Shown: positions 12,301-24,489, counted from the first letter of the stretch. The stretch is 64,000 bases of DNA from Malachius bipustulatus (GCA_910589415.1 OU342631.1:61904598-61968597), one strand, 5' to 3'. The notes: generated by a model not told the origin, from the sequence alone. Numbers and translations are program-made.

Positions 12301-15300
12301 TCGATGACTTCAAATCAACCGAAAATCCACTTTGCGCAGCATCGTGGATCTCAATCGGCATCAATTTTGAAATAATTTTCTGTGGCAGAATCATCTGGGC
12401 GATCGTAAAAAAATTCAGAATTGGCAACAGTGCGGTCTTAAATACCTAATTTCATGGCGCGAGTTGCTCGGTGACTTCAAATCAACCGAAAATCCACTTT
12501 GCGCTGCATCGTGAATCTGAATCGGCATCAATTTCGAAATAATTTTCTGTGACAGGATCTTCGGCGCGATCGCAAAAATATTAACAGAATTGGCAACAGT
12601 GCAGTCTTAAATACCTTATTTCATGGCGCGAGTTACTCGATGACTTCAAATCAACCGAAAATCCACTTTGCGCAGCATCGTGGATCTAAATCGACATCAA
12701 TTTTTAAATAATTTTCTGTGACAGAATCATCTGCGCGATCGTAAAAAAATTCAGAATTGGCAACAGTGTGGTCTTAAATACCTAATTTCATGGCGCGAGT
12801 TGCTCGGTGACTTCAAATCAACCGAAAATCCACTTTGCGCTGCATCGTGAATCTGAATCGCCATCAATTTTAAAATAATTTTCTGTGACTGGATCTTCGA
12901 CGCGATCGCAAAAATATTAACAGAATTGGCAACAGTGCGGTCTTAAATACCTAATTTCATGGCGCGAGTTGCTCGGTGACTTCAAATAAACCGAAAATCC
13001 ACTTTGCGCTGCATCGTGAATCTGAATCGGCATCAATTTCGAAATAATTTTCTGTGACAGGATCTTCGACGCGATCGCAAAAATATTAACAGAATTGGCA
13101 ACAGTGCGGTCTTAAATACCTAATTTCATGGCGCGAGTTGCTCGATTACTTCAAATCAACCGAAAATCCACTTTGCGCTGCATCGTGGATCTGAATCGCC
13201 ATCAATTTTGAAATAATTTTCTGTGACCGGATCTTCGGCGCGATCGCAAAAATATTTTCAGTATTATTGGCAACAGTGCGGTCTTAAATACCTTATTTCA
13301 TGGCGCGAGTTGCTCGATGACTTAAAAATCAACCGAAAATCCACTTTGCGCAGCATCGTGGATCTAAGTCGGCATCAATTTTTAAATAATTTTCTGTGAC
13401 AGAATCATCTGCGCGATCGTAAAAAAATTCAAAATTGGCAACAGTGTGGTCTTAAATAATTATTTCATGGCGCGAGTTGCTCGATGACTTCAAATCAACC
13501 GAAAATCCACTTTGCGCTGCATCGTGAATCTGAATCGGCATCAATTTCGAAATAATTTTCTGTGACAGGATCTTCGGCGCGATCGCAAAAATATTAACAG
13601 AATTGGCAACAGTGCGGTCTTAAATACCTAATTTCATGGCGCGAGTTGCTCGATTACTTCAAATCAACCGAAAATCCACTTTGCGCTGCATCGTGGATCT
13701 GAATCGCCATCAATTTTGAAATAATTTTCTGTGACAGGATCTTCGGCGCGATCGCAAAAATATTTTCAGTATTGGCAACAGTGCGGTCTTAAATACCTTA
13801 TTTCATGGCGCGAGTTGCTCGATGACTTCAAATCAACCGAAAATCCACTTTGCGCAGCATCGTGGATCTAAGTCGGCATCAATTTTTAAATAATTTTCTG
13901 TGACAGAATCATCTGCGCGATCGTAAAAAAATTCAGAATTGGCAACAGTGTGGTCTTAAAAACCTAATTTCATGGCGCGAGTTGCTCGGTGACTTCAAAT
14001 CAACCGAAAATCCACTTTGCGCTGCATCGTGAATCTTAATCGCCATCAATTTTGAAATAATTTTCTGTGACAGGATCATCTGCGCGATCGTAAAAAAATT
14101 CAGAATTGGCAACAGTGTGGTCTTAAAAACCTAATTTCATGGCGCGAGTTGCTCGGTGACTTCAAATCAACCGAAAATCCACTTTGCGCTGCATCGTGAA
14201 TCTTAATCGCCATCAATTTTGAAATAATTTTCTGTGACAGGATCTTCTACGCGATCGCAAAAACATTAACAGAATTGGCAACAGTGCGGTCTTAAATACC
14301 TAATTTCATGGCGCGAGTTGCTCGATTACTTTAAATCAACCGAAAATCCACTTTGCGCAGCATCGTGAATTTGAATCGGCATTAATTTTGAAATAATTTT
14401 CTGTGACAGGATCTTCGGCGGGATCGCAAAAATATTTTCAGTATTGGCAACAGTGCGGTCTTAAATACCTTATTTCATGGCGCGAGTTGCTCGATGACTT
14501 CAAATCAACCGAAAATCCACTTTGCGCAGCATCGTGGATCTCAATCAGCATCAATTTTGAAATAATTTTCTGTGACAGAATCATCTGCGTGATCGTAAAA
14601 AAATTCAGAATCGGCAACAGTGTGGTCTTAAATACCTTAATTTCATGGCGCGAGTTGCTCGGTGACTTCAAATCAACCGAAAATCCACTTTGCGCTGCAT
14701 CGTGAATCTGATTCGCCATCAATTTTGAAATAATTTTCTGTGACAGGATCTTCGGCGCGATCGCAAAAATATTTTCAGTATTGGCAACAGTGTCGTCTTA
14801 AATACCTTATTTCATGGCGCGAGCTGCTCGATGACTTCAAATCAACCGAAAATCCACTTTGCGCTGCATCGTGAATCTGAATCGACATTAATTTTGAAAT
14901 AATTTTCTGTGACAGGATCTTCGGCGCGATCGCAAAAATATTTTCAGTATTGGCAACAGTGCGGTCTTAAATACATTATTTCATGGCGAGAGTTGCTCGA
15001 TGACTTAAAAATCAACCGAAAATCCACTTTGCGCTGCATCGTGAATCTGAATCGGCATCAATTTCGAAATAATTTTCTGTGACAGAATCATCTGCGTGAT
15101 CGTAAAAAAATTCAGAATTGGCAACAGTGTGGTCTTAAATACCTAATTTCATGGCGCGAGTTGCTCGGTGACTTCAAATCAACCGAAAATCCACTTTGCG
15201 CTGCATCGGGGATCTCAATCGGCATCAATTTCGAAATAATTTTCTGTGACAGGATCTTCGACGCGATCGCAAAAATATTAACAGAACTGGAAACAGTGCG

Positions 15301-18300
15301 GTCTTAAATACCTTTTTTCATGGCGCGAGCTGCTCGATGACTTCAAATCAACCGAAAATCCACTTTGCGCTGCATCGTGAATCTGAATCGGCATTAATTT
15401 TGAAATAATTTTCTGTGACCGGATCTTCGGCGCGATCGCAAAAATATTTTCAGTATTATTGGCAACAGTGCGGTCTTAAATACCTTATTTCATGGCGCGA
15501 GTTGCTCGATGACTTAAAAATCAACCGAAAATCCACTTTGCGCAGCATCGTGGATCTAAGTCGGCATCAATTTTTAAATAATTTTCTGTGACAGAATCAT
15601 CTGCGCGATCGTAAAAAAATTCAAAATTGGCAACAGTGTGGTCTTAAATAATTATTTCATGGCGCGAGTTGCTCGATGACTTCAAATCAACCGAAAATCC
15701 ACTTTGCGCTGCATCGTGAATCTGAATCGGCATCAATTTCGAAATAATTTTCTGTGACAGGATCTTCGGCGCGATCGCAAAAATATTAACAGAATTGGCA
15801 ACAGTGCGGTCTTAAATACCTAATTTCATGGCGCGAGTTGCTCGATTACTTCAAATCAACCGAAAATCCACTTTGCGCTGCATCGTGGATCTGAATCGCC
15901 ATCAATTTTGAAATAATTTTCTGTGACAGGATCTTCGGCGCGATCGCAAAAATATTTTCAGTATTGGCAACAGTGCGGTCTTAAATACCTTATTTCATGG
16001 CGCGAGTTGCTCGATGACTTCAAATCAACCGAAAATCCACTTTGCGCAGCATCGTGGATCTAAGTCGGCATCAATTTTTAAATAATTTTCTGTGACAGAA
16101 TCATCTGCGCGATCGTAAAAAAATTCAGAATTGGCAACAGTGTGGTCTTAAAAACCTAATTTCATGGCGCGAGTTGCTCGGTGACTTCAAATCAACCGAA
16201 AATCCACTTTGCGCTGCATCGTGAATCTTAATCGCCATCAATTTTGAAATAATTTTCTGTGACAGGATCTTCTACGCGATCGCAAAAACATTAACAGAAT
16301 TGGCAACAGTGCGGTCTTAAATACCTAATTTCATGGCGCGAGTTGCTCGATTACTTCAAATCAACCGAAAATCCACTTTGCGCAGCATCGTGAATTTGAA
16401 TCGGCATTAATTTTGAAATAATTTTCTGTGACAGGATCTTCGGCGGGATCGCAAAAATATTTACAGTATTGGCAACAGTGCGGTCTTAAATACCTTATTT
16501 CATGGCGCGAGTTGCTCGATGACTTCAAATCAACTGAAAATCCACTTTGCGCAGCATCGTGGATCTCAATCGCCATCAATTTTGAAATAATTTTCTGTGG
16601 CAGAATCATCTGGGCGATCGTAAAAAAATTCAGAATCGGCAACAGTGTGGTCTTAAATACCTTAATTTCATGGCGCGAGTTGCTCGGTGACTTCAAATCA
16701 ACCGAAAATCCACTTTGCGCTGCATCGTGAATCTGAATCGCCATCAATTTTGAAATAATTTTCTGTGACAGGATCTTCGGCGCGATCGCAAAAATATTAA
16801 CAGAATTGGCAACAGTGCAGTCTTAAATACCTTATTTCATGGCGCGAGTTGCTCGATGACTTCAAATCAACCGAAAATCCACTTTGCGCAGCATCGTGGA
16901 TCTCAATCAGCATCAATTTTGAAATAATTTTCTGTGACAGAATCATCTGCGTGATCGTAAAAAAATTCAGAATCGGCAACAGTGTGGTCTTAAATACCTT
17001 AATTTCATGGCGCGAGTTGCTCGGTGACTTCAAATCAACCGAAAATCCACTTTGCGCTGCATCGTGAATCTGATTCGCCATCAATTTTGAAATAATTTTC
17101 TGTGACAGGATCTTCGGCGCGATCGCAAAAATATTTTCAGTATTGGCAACAGTGTGGTCTTAAATACCTTATTTCATGGCGCGAGCTGCTCGATGACTTC
17201 AAATCAACCGAAAATCCACTTTGCGCTGCATCGTGAATCTGAATCGACATTAATTTTGAAATAATTTTCTGTGACAGGATCTTCGGCGCGATCGCAAAAA
17301 TATTTTCAGTATTGGCAACAGTGCGGTCTTAAATACATTATTTCATGGCGCGAGTTGCTCGATGACTTAAAAATCAACCGAAAATCCACTTTGCGCTGCA
17401 TCGTGAATCTGAATCGGCATCAATTTCGAAATAATTTTCTGTGACAGAATCATCTGCGTGATCGTAAAAAAATTCAGAATTGGCAACAGTGTGGTCTTAA
17501 ATACCTAATTTCATGGCGCGAGTTGCTCGGTGACTTCAAATCAACCGAAAATCCACTTTGCGCTGCATCGGGGATCTCAATCGGCATCAATTTCGAAATA
17601 ATTTTCTGTGACAGGATCTTCGACGCGATCGCAAAAATATTAACAGAACTGGAAACAGTGCGGTCTTAAATACCTTTTTTCATGGCGCGAGCTGCTCGAT
17701 GACTTCAAATCAACCGAAAATCCAATTTGCGCTGCATCGTGAATCTGAATCGGCATTAATTTTGAAATAATTTTCTGTGACCGGATCTTCGGCGCGATCG
17801 CAAAAATATTTTCAGTATTATTGGCAACAGTGCGATCTTAAATACCTTATTTCATGGCGCGAGTTGCTCGATGACTTAAAAATCAACCGAAAATCCACTT
17901 TGCGCTGCATCGTGAATCTGAATCGGCATCAATTTCGAAATAATTTTCTGTGACAGGATCTTCGACGCGATCGCAAAAATATTAACAGAATTGGCAACAG
18001 TGCGGTCTTAAATACCTGATTTCATGGCGCGAGTTGCTCGATTACTTCAAATCAACCGAAAATCCACTTTGCGCTGCATCGTGAATCTGAATCGGCATCA
18101 ATTTCGAAATAATTTTCTGTGACAGGATCTTCGACGCGATCGCAAAAATATTAACAGAATTGGCAACAGTGCAGTCTTAAATACCTAATTTCATGGCGCG
18201 AGTTGCTCGATTACTTCAAATCAACCGAAAATCCACTTTGCGCTGCATCGTGGATCTCAATCGGCATCAATTTTTAAATAATTTTCTGTGACAGGATCTT

Positions 18301-19070
18301 CGGCGCGATCGCAAAAATATTTCCAGTATTGGCAAGAGTGCGGTCTTAAATACCTAATTTCATGGCGCGAGTTGCTCGATTACTTCAAATCAACCGAAAA
18401 TCCACTTTGCGCTGCATCGGGGATCTCAATCGGCATCAATTTCGAAATAATTTTCTGTGACAGAATCATCTGCGCGATCGTAAAAAATTCAGAATTGACA
18501 ACAGTGCTGTCTTAAAAACCTAATTTCATGGCGAGAGTTGCTCGGTGACTTCAAATCAACCGAAAATCCACTTTGCGCTGCATCGTGAATCTTAATCGCC
18601 ATCAATTTTGAAATAATTTTCTGTGACAGGATCTTCTACGCGATCGCAAAAACATTAACAGAATTGGCAACAGTGCGGTCTTAAATACCTAATTTCATGG
18701 CGCGAGTTGCTCGATGACTTCAAATCAACCGAAAATCCACTTTGCGCAGCATCGTGGATCTCAATCGGCATCAATTTTGAAATAATTTTCTGTGGCAGAA
18801 TCATCTGCGCGATCGTAAAAAAATTCAGAATTGGCAACAGTGCGGTCTTAAATACCTAATTTCATGGCGCGAGTTGCTCGATTACTTCAAATCAATCGAA
18901 AATCCACTTTGCGCTGCATCGTGAATCTGAATCGGCATCAATTTTGAAATAATTTTCTGGGACAGTATCTTCTACGCGATCCTAAAAAAATTCAGAATTG
19001 GCAACAGTGCGGTTTTAAATACCTAATCCCAAGTCTCAAATTATCCGACATGCAATAATATGCGGTTGCG
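9310..19070 (+). repeat. 168-bp satellite array (~58 monomers)
   Basis: The monomer is about 168 bp: successive copies of GGCAACAGTG fall at 10074, 10241 and 10410, and so on to the end. Landmarks in each unit are TTCATGGCGCGAGTTGCTCG, AATCAACCGAAAATCCACTT, TCGGCATCAATTTTGAAATA and GCGCGATCG. Two monomer types alternate through much of the array: one with GGATCTTCGGCGCGATCGCA, the other with GAATCATCTGCGCGATCGTA, giving ~336-bp dimers. The ends (9310-9860 and 18950-19070) are more diverged, as expected at satellite borders. Because 168 is divisible by three, frames stay open across units and give ORFs of 60-128 codons on both strands; these are artefacts. Nucleosome-scale length and higher-order structure resemble centromeric or heterochromatic satellites, but no function is shown. 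Confidence 0.95.
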
Positions 19071-19147
19071 TATCTAACAAAAAAACAGCATAAAAACTAA
19101 AGCACTACAGATAAAACATATATCTTTGATAAAACACATATTTGACG

Positions 19148-19345
19148 AATTTGCTGATCAACTTTTTTTAGTAACATTTTTTGATTTTCACAAAAACAAA
19201 GGTAATTTACTCTTTGTCAAAATTCGTGTTTTTGGAAAAACCTCGTATACCACTGCAAAAAATTGATGTCTGACTACTTTCATTTTAGGTTTCCGACCAA
19301 GCAAAACTTTTAATGAAGAATAACTTTTTTCCTAAAATGGATAAT
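19148..19345 (+). repeat. Dispersed repeat, copy 2 (pairs with 6460-6700)
   Basis: Same-orientation diverged copy of 6460-6700, recognisable by GCTGATCAAC, CCTCGTATACCACTGCAAAAA, GACCAAGCAAAACTTTTAAT and GAAGAATAACTTTTTTCC. Confidence 0.6.
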
Positions 19346-19379
19346 AAAAGTTTTCCATATGCGTTTAATTTACATAGAC

Positions 19380-19560
19380 ACACTGTATATATATCCGATA
19401 CTTTGAGGACCGGTCCCCAAACTGATGGATAGATGATAGAAAACTTTGGGGTCGGACCCCAAACTATACAAATGTCCTCAAAGTAATGCCAATATACATG
19501 AACGGGTCCCCAAACTGATGCCTGCACATACATATATACAGGTATATATAAGCGGACTTC
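19380..19560. repeat. GGTCCCCAAACT sub-repeat cluster, right border of the satellite
   Basis: Contains GGACCGGTCCCCAAACTGAT (near 19410), GGGGTCGGACCCCAAACTAT (near 19449) and GGGTCCCCAAACTGATGCCT (19504). The last is the reverse complement of the left border at 9013-9033, with about one mismatch in 22. A TATATA-rich tract follows. The array is therefore bracketed by an inverted repeat. Confidence 0.75.
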
Positions 19561-20207
19561 AAGGCGGGTCGAAAACCACAAAAGAAATTTTTTTTGTGTG
19601 ATTGGTTAAGAAGTTACAGGGTGTTTTATGTCTCAGGTACAAAACTTTGATAGGCGATATTTCTGAAACGGCTGGAAATATTTTGTAGAAATTTACTAGG
19701 AATGGTGCATTCCGGAAACTCATCAAAACCGCATTCTGAGTTAATTAAAAATCCAGGACCGGACTTGAAAATTTTTGCCCCATGGTCTTTGTTGAAAAAG
19801 TTTATTTTCTGACAGTGCTACTGAAAAACTGTCATCGAATTTGAAAAGATAAGAAAAAACTCTATAGAAATCATTCCTCAATTTGAACGGCACACCCAAA
19901 CCGTCTCGAAAAAAAAATGTCAAAGTAAAACTTCTCAGTAAATTATCGTTTTCGAGCAGACATATTTTACTTAATGTTCGTCTGAATTCCTTCAAATTTA
20001 TTTTTTGACTTGTTTCTGTGGTAAACTTGTAGTACAATCATCATCTTTGTAGTATTTCTTTTCCATAGTATGAAAGTGCCCCCTTATATTATTTTTCTTC
20101 GTTCGATGCCCTTCAGTTTGTTACCGTAAGAATTCTATAACAAATATACCTATTGAAAAAGAAATAAACATATATTATATTGTTGTTTTTTATCTATGCA
20201 ATTACAG
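19561..20207. other. Intron of GCDH, 3' part
   Basis: Sequence between the satellite border and the first recognised GCDH exon. ORFs here show no recognisable domain. It ends in the acceptor ATTACAG at 20201-20207, just before the exon. Confidence 0.5.
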
Positions 20208-20337
20208 CCAAAGGTGAAATAGTGGGTTGTTTTGGATTAACAGAACCTAATCATGGAAGCGATCCCAGTTCGATGGAGACAAGGGCAAAATATGACAGTT
20301 CGACGAAGACGTACAGCTTGTCAGGAACTAAAACTTG
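20208..20337 (+). CDS. Glutaryl-CoA dehydrogenase, coding exon (first in window)
   Basis: GCDH is the mitochondrial-matrix FAD enzyme that oxidises and decarboxylates glutaryl-CoA to crotonyl-CoA in lysine, hydroxylysine and tryptophan breakdown, passing electrons to ETF. This exon encodes [20 protein letters not shown] and on to SGTKT plus two bases of a Trp codon. The [14 protein letters not shown] stretch is the acyl-CoA dehydrogenase signature in the middle beta-domain near the flavin. The acceptor is ATTACAG ending at 20207, and the donor is G|GTTTGT after 20337. The Trp codon is split TG|G across the next intron, and the exon opens with two bases completing a codon begun upstream, so more coding exons must precede it. 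Family assignment is from the conserved residues seen; the exon edges are inferred from splice consensus and frame. Confidence 0.93.
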
Positions 20338-20450
20338 GTTTGTTTTCAATCGTTGTAGTTCTAAGTGAAATAAAAAATAAGTTTTAAAATGCGTATAGAT
20401 TCACGGAGGGATGTTTGGTAATTTATTTAAAGTTATACTAACACTTCCAG

Positions 20451-20655
20451 GATCACCAATGCGCCGATCGCCGATATATTTATAATCTGGGCAAAATGTG
20501 ATGACTCAATCATTCGAGGTTTTCTAGTGGATAAAAAAGATGTTAAAGGTGGTCTAGAGACTCCTAAGATTCAAGGAAAATTCTCTCTGCGAGCCTCTAC
20601 TACCGGAATGATCTCAATGGACGGAGTGAAGATTCCTGAACATTGTATATTGCAG
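20451..20655 (+). CDS. Glutaryl-CoA dehydrogenase, coding exon 2 of window
   Basis: Encodes 68 codons after the last base of the split Trp: [28 protein letters not shown], then [20 protein letters not shown] and [16 protein letters not shown]. The KTWITN..ADIF..WAK and [16 protein letters not shown] segments belong to the middle beta-sheet domain typical of GCDH within the acyl-CoA dehydrogenase family. The acceptor is CTTCCAG|G and the donor CAG|GTGATA; phase zero at the 3' end. The preceding intron is only 113 bp, much the shortest in the gene and free of transposons. Human GCDH aligns through here without visible indels beyond a residue or two, from memory of the family. Confidence 0.95.
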
Positions 20656-20983
20656 GTGATATGTTTGATGAATTTTTAGTTGCATTTTGGAACTATAACA
20701 TGTGGGATTATTTTTTTTTACATTATATTTTAATTTTACGAAATTTTGTATTATAAACTGTGTTATTTTCTTATTTTACTTCCCGAACATGAGGAATTTC
20801 CATGCAAATATCAATTGCTGTAAATAATGGCTCCCATAAATTATTTTAGAGTAAATTATTTTATTTTTAAGTATTTTACATACGTTCCATAAAAAAATAT
20901 AAGATGGCGCCTCGTTTCCATCTTAATCTTGATAGCGTCTGTCTTTACGTCTAAAGATTGTATTTCTGTAACATAATACGTAT

Positions 20984-21243
20984 CGGGTGGTATGCTAGAA
21001 ACTAAATTTCGCATTTGACAGCGCTGTTAACAACGGCACTGTTGTTGAAAATCACTTTGACATGGTCACGTGACCATGTTAAATGCTTTAACATCGCCAT
21101 GTCAAATTTCATGTTGACAACGGCGTTAAAGCTGAAATCACCCGATTTGGTATGCTAGAAAGGAAAATCGAGTAGGAACAGTTGAATGTCAATGCTAAAT
21201 GGCCATGTTACAATAATCACAGGGTATGAATCGATTAATTATT
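20984..21243 (+). repeat. Element B, left copy (~260 bp)
   Basis: Starts CGGGTGGTATGCTAGAAAC and ends near GGGTATGAATCGATTAATTA. An inverted copy lies at about 23287-23541. An internal palindrome ACATGGTCACGTGACCATGT lies at 21059-21078, and a second GGTATGCTAGAA lies at 21150. A diverged relative lies near 27006-27130 (GACAGCGCTAAT, GTTGTCACGTGA). Confidence 0.8.
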
Positions 21244-21245
21244 AT

Positions 21246-21630
21246 TGGGTCGTATGCTAGAAAATCTCATTTGGCGTTGTTAACGTAACACCGATGTCAA
21301 TCTGACGTTGTTGTTAAAATCAATTCGGTATGCTAGAACGAAATATTCATGATTTGACACTGTTGTTAGGTAACATCATCGTGTTAAAAATGTAACATGA
21401 ACAATAGCGGCAACGTTGTATATTCGCTGATCACACTGATTACAGGTTAAGAACAATTCACGAGCTAGATCGAAGCCGAACCGAAGTTCAATTTCGTAAT
21501 TAATCGGCGAGATGGTCGAGGTCGATTTAGGTTTCGCGTTGTTAGATGTTGGCTAGTACCTACTGAACGTATGCGCATGATCTATACTGTTGTGTTGTAA
21601 CAAATAATAAAAAACGTAAACGTTTCAAAG
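21246..21630 (+). repeat. Element A, left terminal inverted repeat
   Basis: Starts TGGGTCGTATGCTAGAAAAT. It is matched in inverted orientation by 24490-24962, including GAACAATTCACGAGCTAGAT, TCGCGTTGTTAGATGT and GTTGTAACAAATAATA. The arm is about 385-470 bp with small indels. There is no transposase between the arms. Confidence 0.8.
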
Positions 21631-22683
21631 TAGTAATAGTAAACATCAAGCAAGAAAAATAATTTAATTAAATAACATTTCCACCAACCCAGTTTGGTCT
21701 GCCCATGGTTAAATGTTTTTTTCTTCAAACGTCAGTAAATCAGACACTACTCGACTCAGTAGCCGGTCTCAAAGTTTCACTTTTCCTCCGCCGGAGCTAA
21801 AGTGGTGCCATAGCAACATCAACATACAAACACATAGCTACCTGTATTAAGAATCAACTATTGAAATTTTATTAATGTATAGGCCCGTATATTCATCAAT
21901 AAAATTCAACCTAAGATATGAAAACTCTCTAGTTTATTATTATCTAATAAGGTTGAAAGGAATTTGGTATTAATCAAACATAATCTTGGGAAAATCTACA
22001 CCGAAACGAAGTAATTCTGTGAAACGTCATAATTATACCCGAAGCCGGACGGTCGACAGTTGACTTCAGTCGAGTCGAGCTCGTGCTCGGCTCAGTCGGC
22101 TCAAACGTCAGAAAAAAAGTTGGGTTATTGCGAGGTAAACAAAAATAATTATTATTCCGTATTGAATTTTGAATATTGAACACAAGGATAATAATTATAA
22201 CCATATACCTAGGTACATAAAGGAATCCAACATCTTATATTTTTATTATTAGGTAGGTATTAGTGCACAGTTATAGGTACCTACCTACAATGACCTACAT
22301 TTAACATTCAACTTCTGACTGACTGGCATCATCATTAACAGAAAATGAAAAAATTGACCAAGCAGGGTCTAGCAAGAGGTAGGTAGATGTTATCATTAAT
22401 TTTATAACTTACTAACAAACTTTTATAACGTTTTTAATTTTGATTTTGCGATGATTAGTAGTTTAGTTACATAATTATTATTTTATTATTTTTCTTTAAT
22501 AATTTCAATAATAATTTCTCGATGTTCACTGACGTTGATGACAGTGTCAATTTGACAGCGCCGCGTTTCTATAGAAGCAGCCCATACTCCATACTCACCT
22601 ACTTATACCAGTCCAAACCTTTTGAAAATTCGCTTTCCTTCAATTAAAAATGATGTTCTTGCTTAAATTTGCCCACGTTTGAA
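21631..22683. other. Interior of element A, no gene recognised
   Basis: About 1 kb between the left arm of element A and the small palindrome at 22684. It includes a GC-richer segment at 22040-22115 (GTCGAGTCGAGCTCGTGCTC). The short ORFs here have no recognisable domains. Confidence 0.4.
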
Positions 22684-22829
22684 GAAAAAATAGTATATTT
22701 TATTTGGAGGAAAAGTGACTTTTCATGGCTTGCTCTCTATTATCAGCCTCACTTCGTTCGGCTGATAAACACGAGCGCGCCATGAAAAGTGTCACTTTCC
22801 CTCCGTATGAAATAATATACTATTTTTTA
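22684..22829. repeat. Palindromic MITE-like element D (~146 bp)
   Basis: The left end AAAAAATAGTATATTTTATT and AAAGTGACTTTTCATGGC are mirrored by GCCATGAAAAGTGTCACTTT and AATATACTATTTTTT at the right. The loop contains a smaller palindrome, CAGCCTCACTTCGTTCGGCTG. Confidence 0.75.
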
Positions 22830-22834
22830 TTTAT

Positions 22835-23890
22835 TTAATTTTATTCTGAATCTAAATGAAAAATACACATCAAGCAGGAAAAATAATAAATATTTCCCTA
22901 TTTACTCCGCCCATGGTAAAGTATGTTCACAAATTACGTTATTTTTTTTCAATTTTAATGCATCCCTGCTGTGTTTCTACAGTTACTATAGGTACTTTCT
23001 GGAAGAAAGATTTTGGAAATTCAAGATCTGATGCCCACCATTGTCAGGTATTCAATTTTTAATTAAGATCTTGTATAATAGAAGGGGATATAAAATACTT
23101 TTTAAACTAAAATTACAGTATAAAAATACTAGGTAGGTACCTATTTGGTTAATTTTTAATTTATGGAACAAGATTGTTGATATTTAGTTTTAATGACACT
23201 GTAAATAAAAATAGAAAAAACACTTCACTCTGGAATAATACGGGATTTATTAAAAATCTTCCTAAAATTTGACAGCTAATATAATAATTAATCGATCCAT
23301 ACCCTGTGATTATTGTAACATGGCCATTTAACATTGGCATTCAACTGCTCCTACTCGATTTTCCTTTCTAGCATACCAAATTGGGTGATTTCAGCTTTAA
23401 CGCCGTTGTCAACATGAAATTTGACATGGCGATGTTAAAGCATTTAACATGGTCACGTGACCATGTCAAAGTGATTTTTAACAACAGTGCCGTTGTTAAC
23501 AGCGCTATCAAATGCGAAATTTAGTTTCTAGCATACCACCCATTAGCTGTCAAATTTTAGGAAGATTTTTAATAAATCCCGTATTATTCCAGAGTGAAGT
23601 GTTTTTTCTATGTTTATTTACAGTGCAATTACAACTAAATATCAACAATCTTGTTCCATAAATTAAAAATTAACCAAAAGTAGGTACCTACCAAGTATTT
23701 TTATACTATAATTTATTTCCAAAATTTTTCTTCGAGAAAGTAGTCCTAACTGCAGAAACACAGCAGGGACGCATTTAGATTCAAAAAATTATATAATAGT
23801 TAACTATATCATGGGCGGAGTAAATAGAGGAAATTTAATTATTTTTCCTGCTTGATGTGATTTTTCATTTGGATATAAATGAAATTAAGC
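22835..23890. repeat. Palindrome C, split by the inverted B copy
   Basis: The left arm (about 22835-23281) and right arm (about 23547-23890) are reverse complements: for example TCAAGCAGGAAAAATAATAA, CTGCTGTGTTTCTACAGTTA and AATACGGGATTTATTAAAAA on the left have inverted partners on the right. The centre is interrupted at GACAGCTAAT / ATTAGCTGTC by the ~255-bp inverted B unit at 23287-23541, so B was inserted into the middle of a pre-existing palindrome. Confidence 0.8.
23287..23541 (-). repeat. Element B, inverted copy
   Basis: Reverse-complement copy of 20984-21243, ending TTTCTAGCATACCACCC at 23541. It sits exactly in the centre of palindrome C. Confidence 0.85.
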
Positions 23891-24489
23891 AAAAAAATAT
23901 AACAGGTCATCATGGTCAGAGACATAAGGGTAGGTGGAGTGGAGTTGATATTTGTTTTAATGTAGGTCTTCTGCTTACTACTTACCTAGATTTTCTTCAT
24001 TTAGATTCAGAATAAATAAAACAAAATTTGTTTTATTGATTTATATTTATATTTAATAACATAATTATATAACTATGGGCGGCATAAATAGGGTAGGTGA
24101 CAATAAAATAAAATAAGTTAAACAACATAATAAGACATATTTGTGTAAAATAAATAATTTATTTGATAATATTACACTCAATAAAATAATAATTTTTACT
24201 TAAGGAAATTAATGTTGTCTGAAACACCTCTGGCAATCTGAAGGGGTTTTAAAACAGAACATTGTGAACATAATCTTTAAAAACTTCTCCCTCTTCATAA
24301 AATTCTCAACCGACTATTGGGATAGGTTTGGTTAGGTATTCTACACTCTGCAATAAGATACATAATAATTAGGTAATTGATAACTTACCTGTTGATTATT
24401 TCTAGCAAAATCTGCCTCTCAACTTCAGAGAAGTTCTTTCTTGATTTCACGACAACTTTCATTTATACTTTTACAGTAAACCAAATTAA

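Noticed and set aside
9334..18837. Many ORFs of 60-128 codons on both strands
   Set aside because: They repeat every 56 codons and mirror each other on both strands, so they come from the 168-bp satellite, not from genes.
9310..19070. CRISPR-like array because of regular spacing
   Set aside because: Whole 168-bp units repeat, with no unique spacers; eukaryotic satellite.
20180..20368. Open frame starting at Met 20180 as the true start of a short dehydrogenase protein
   Set aside because: The homology begins at an acceptor site at 20207 in mid-domain; the upstream Met lies in intron sequence.
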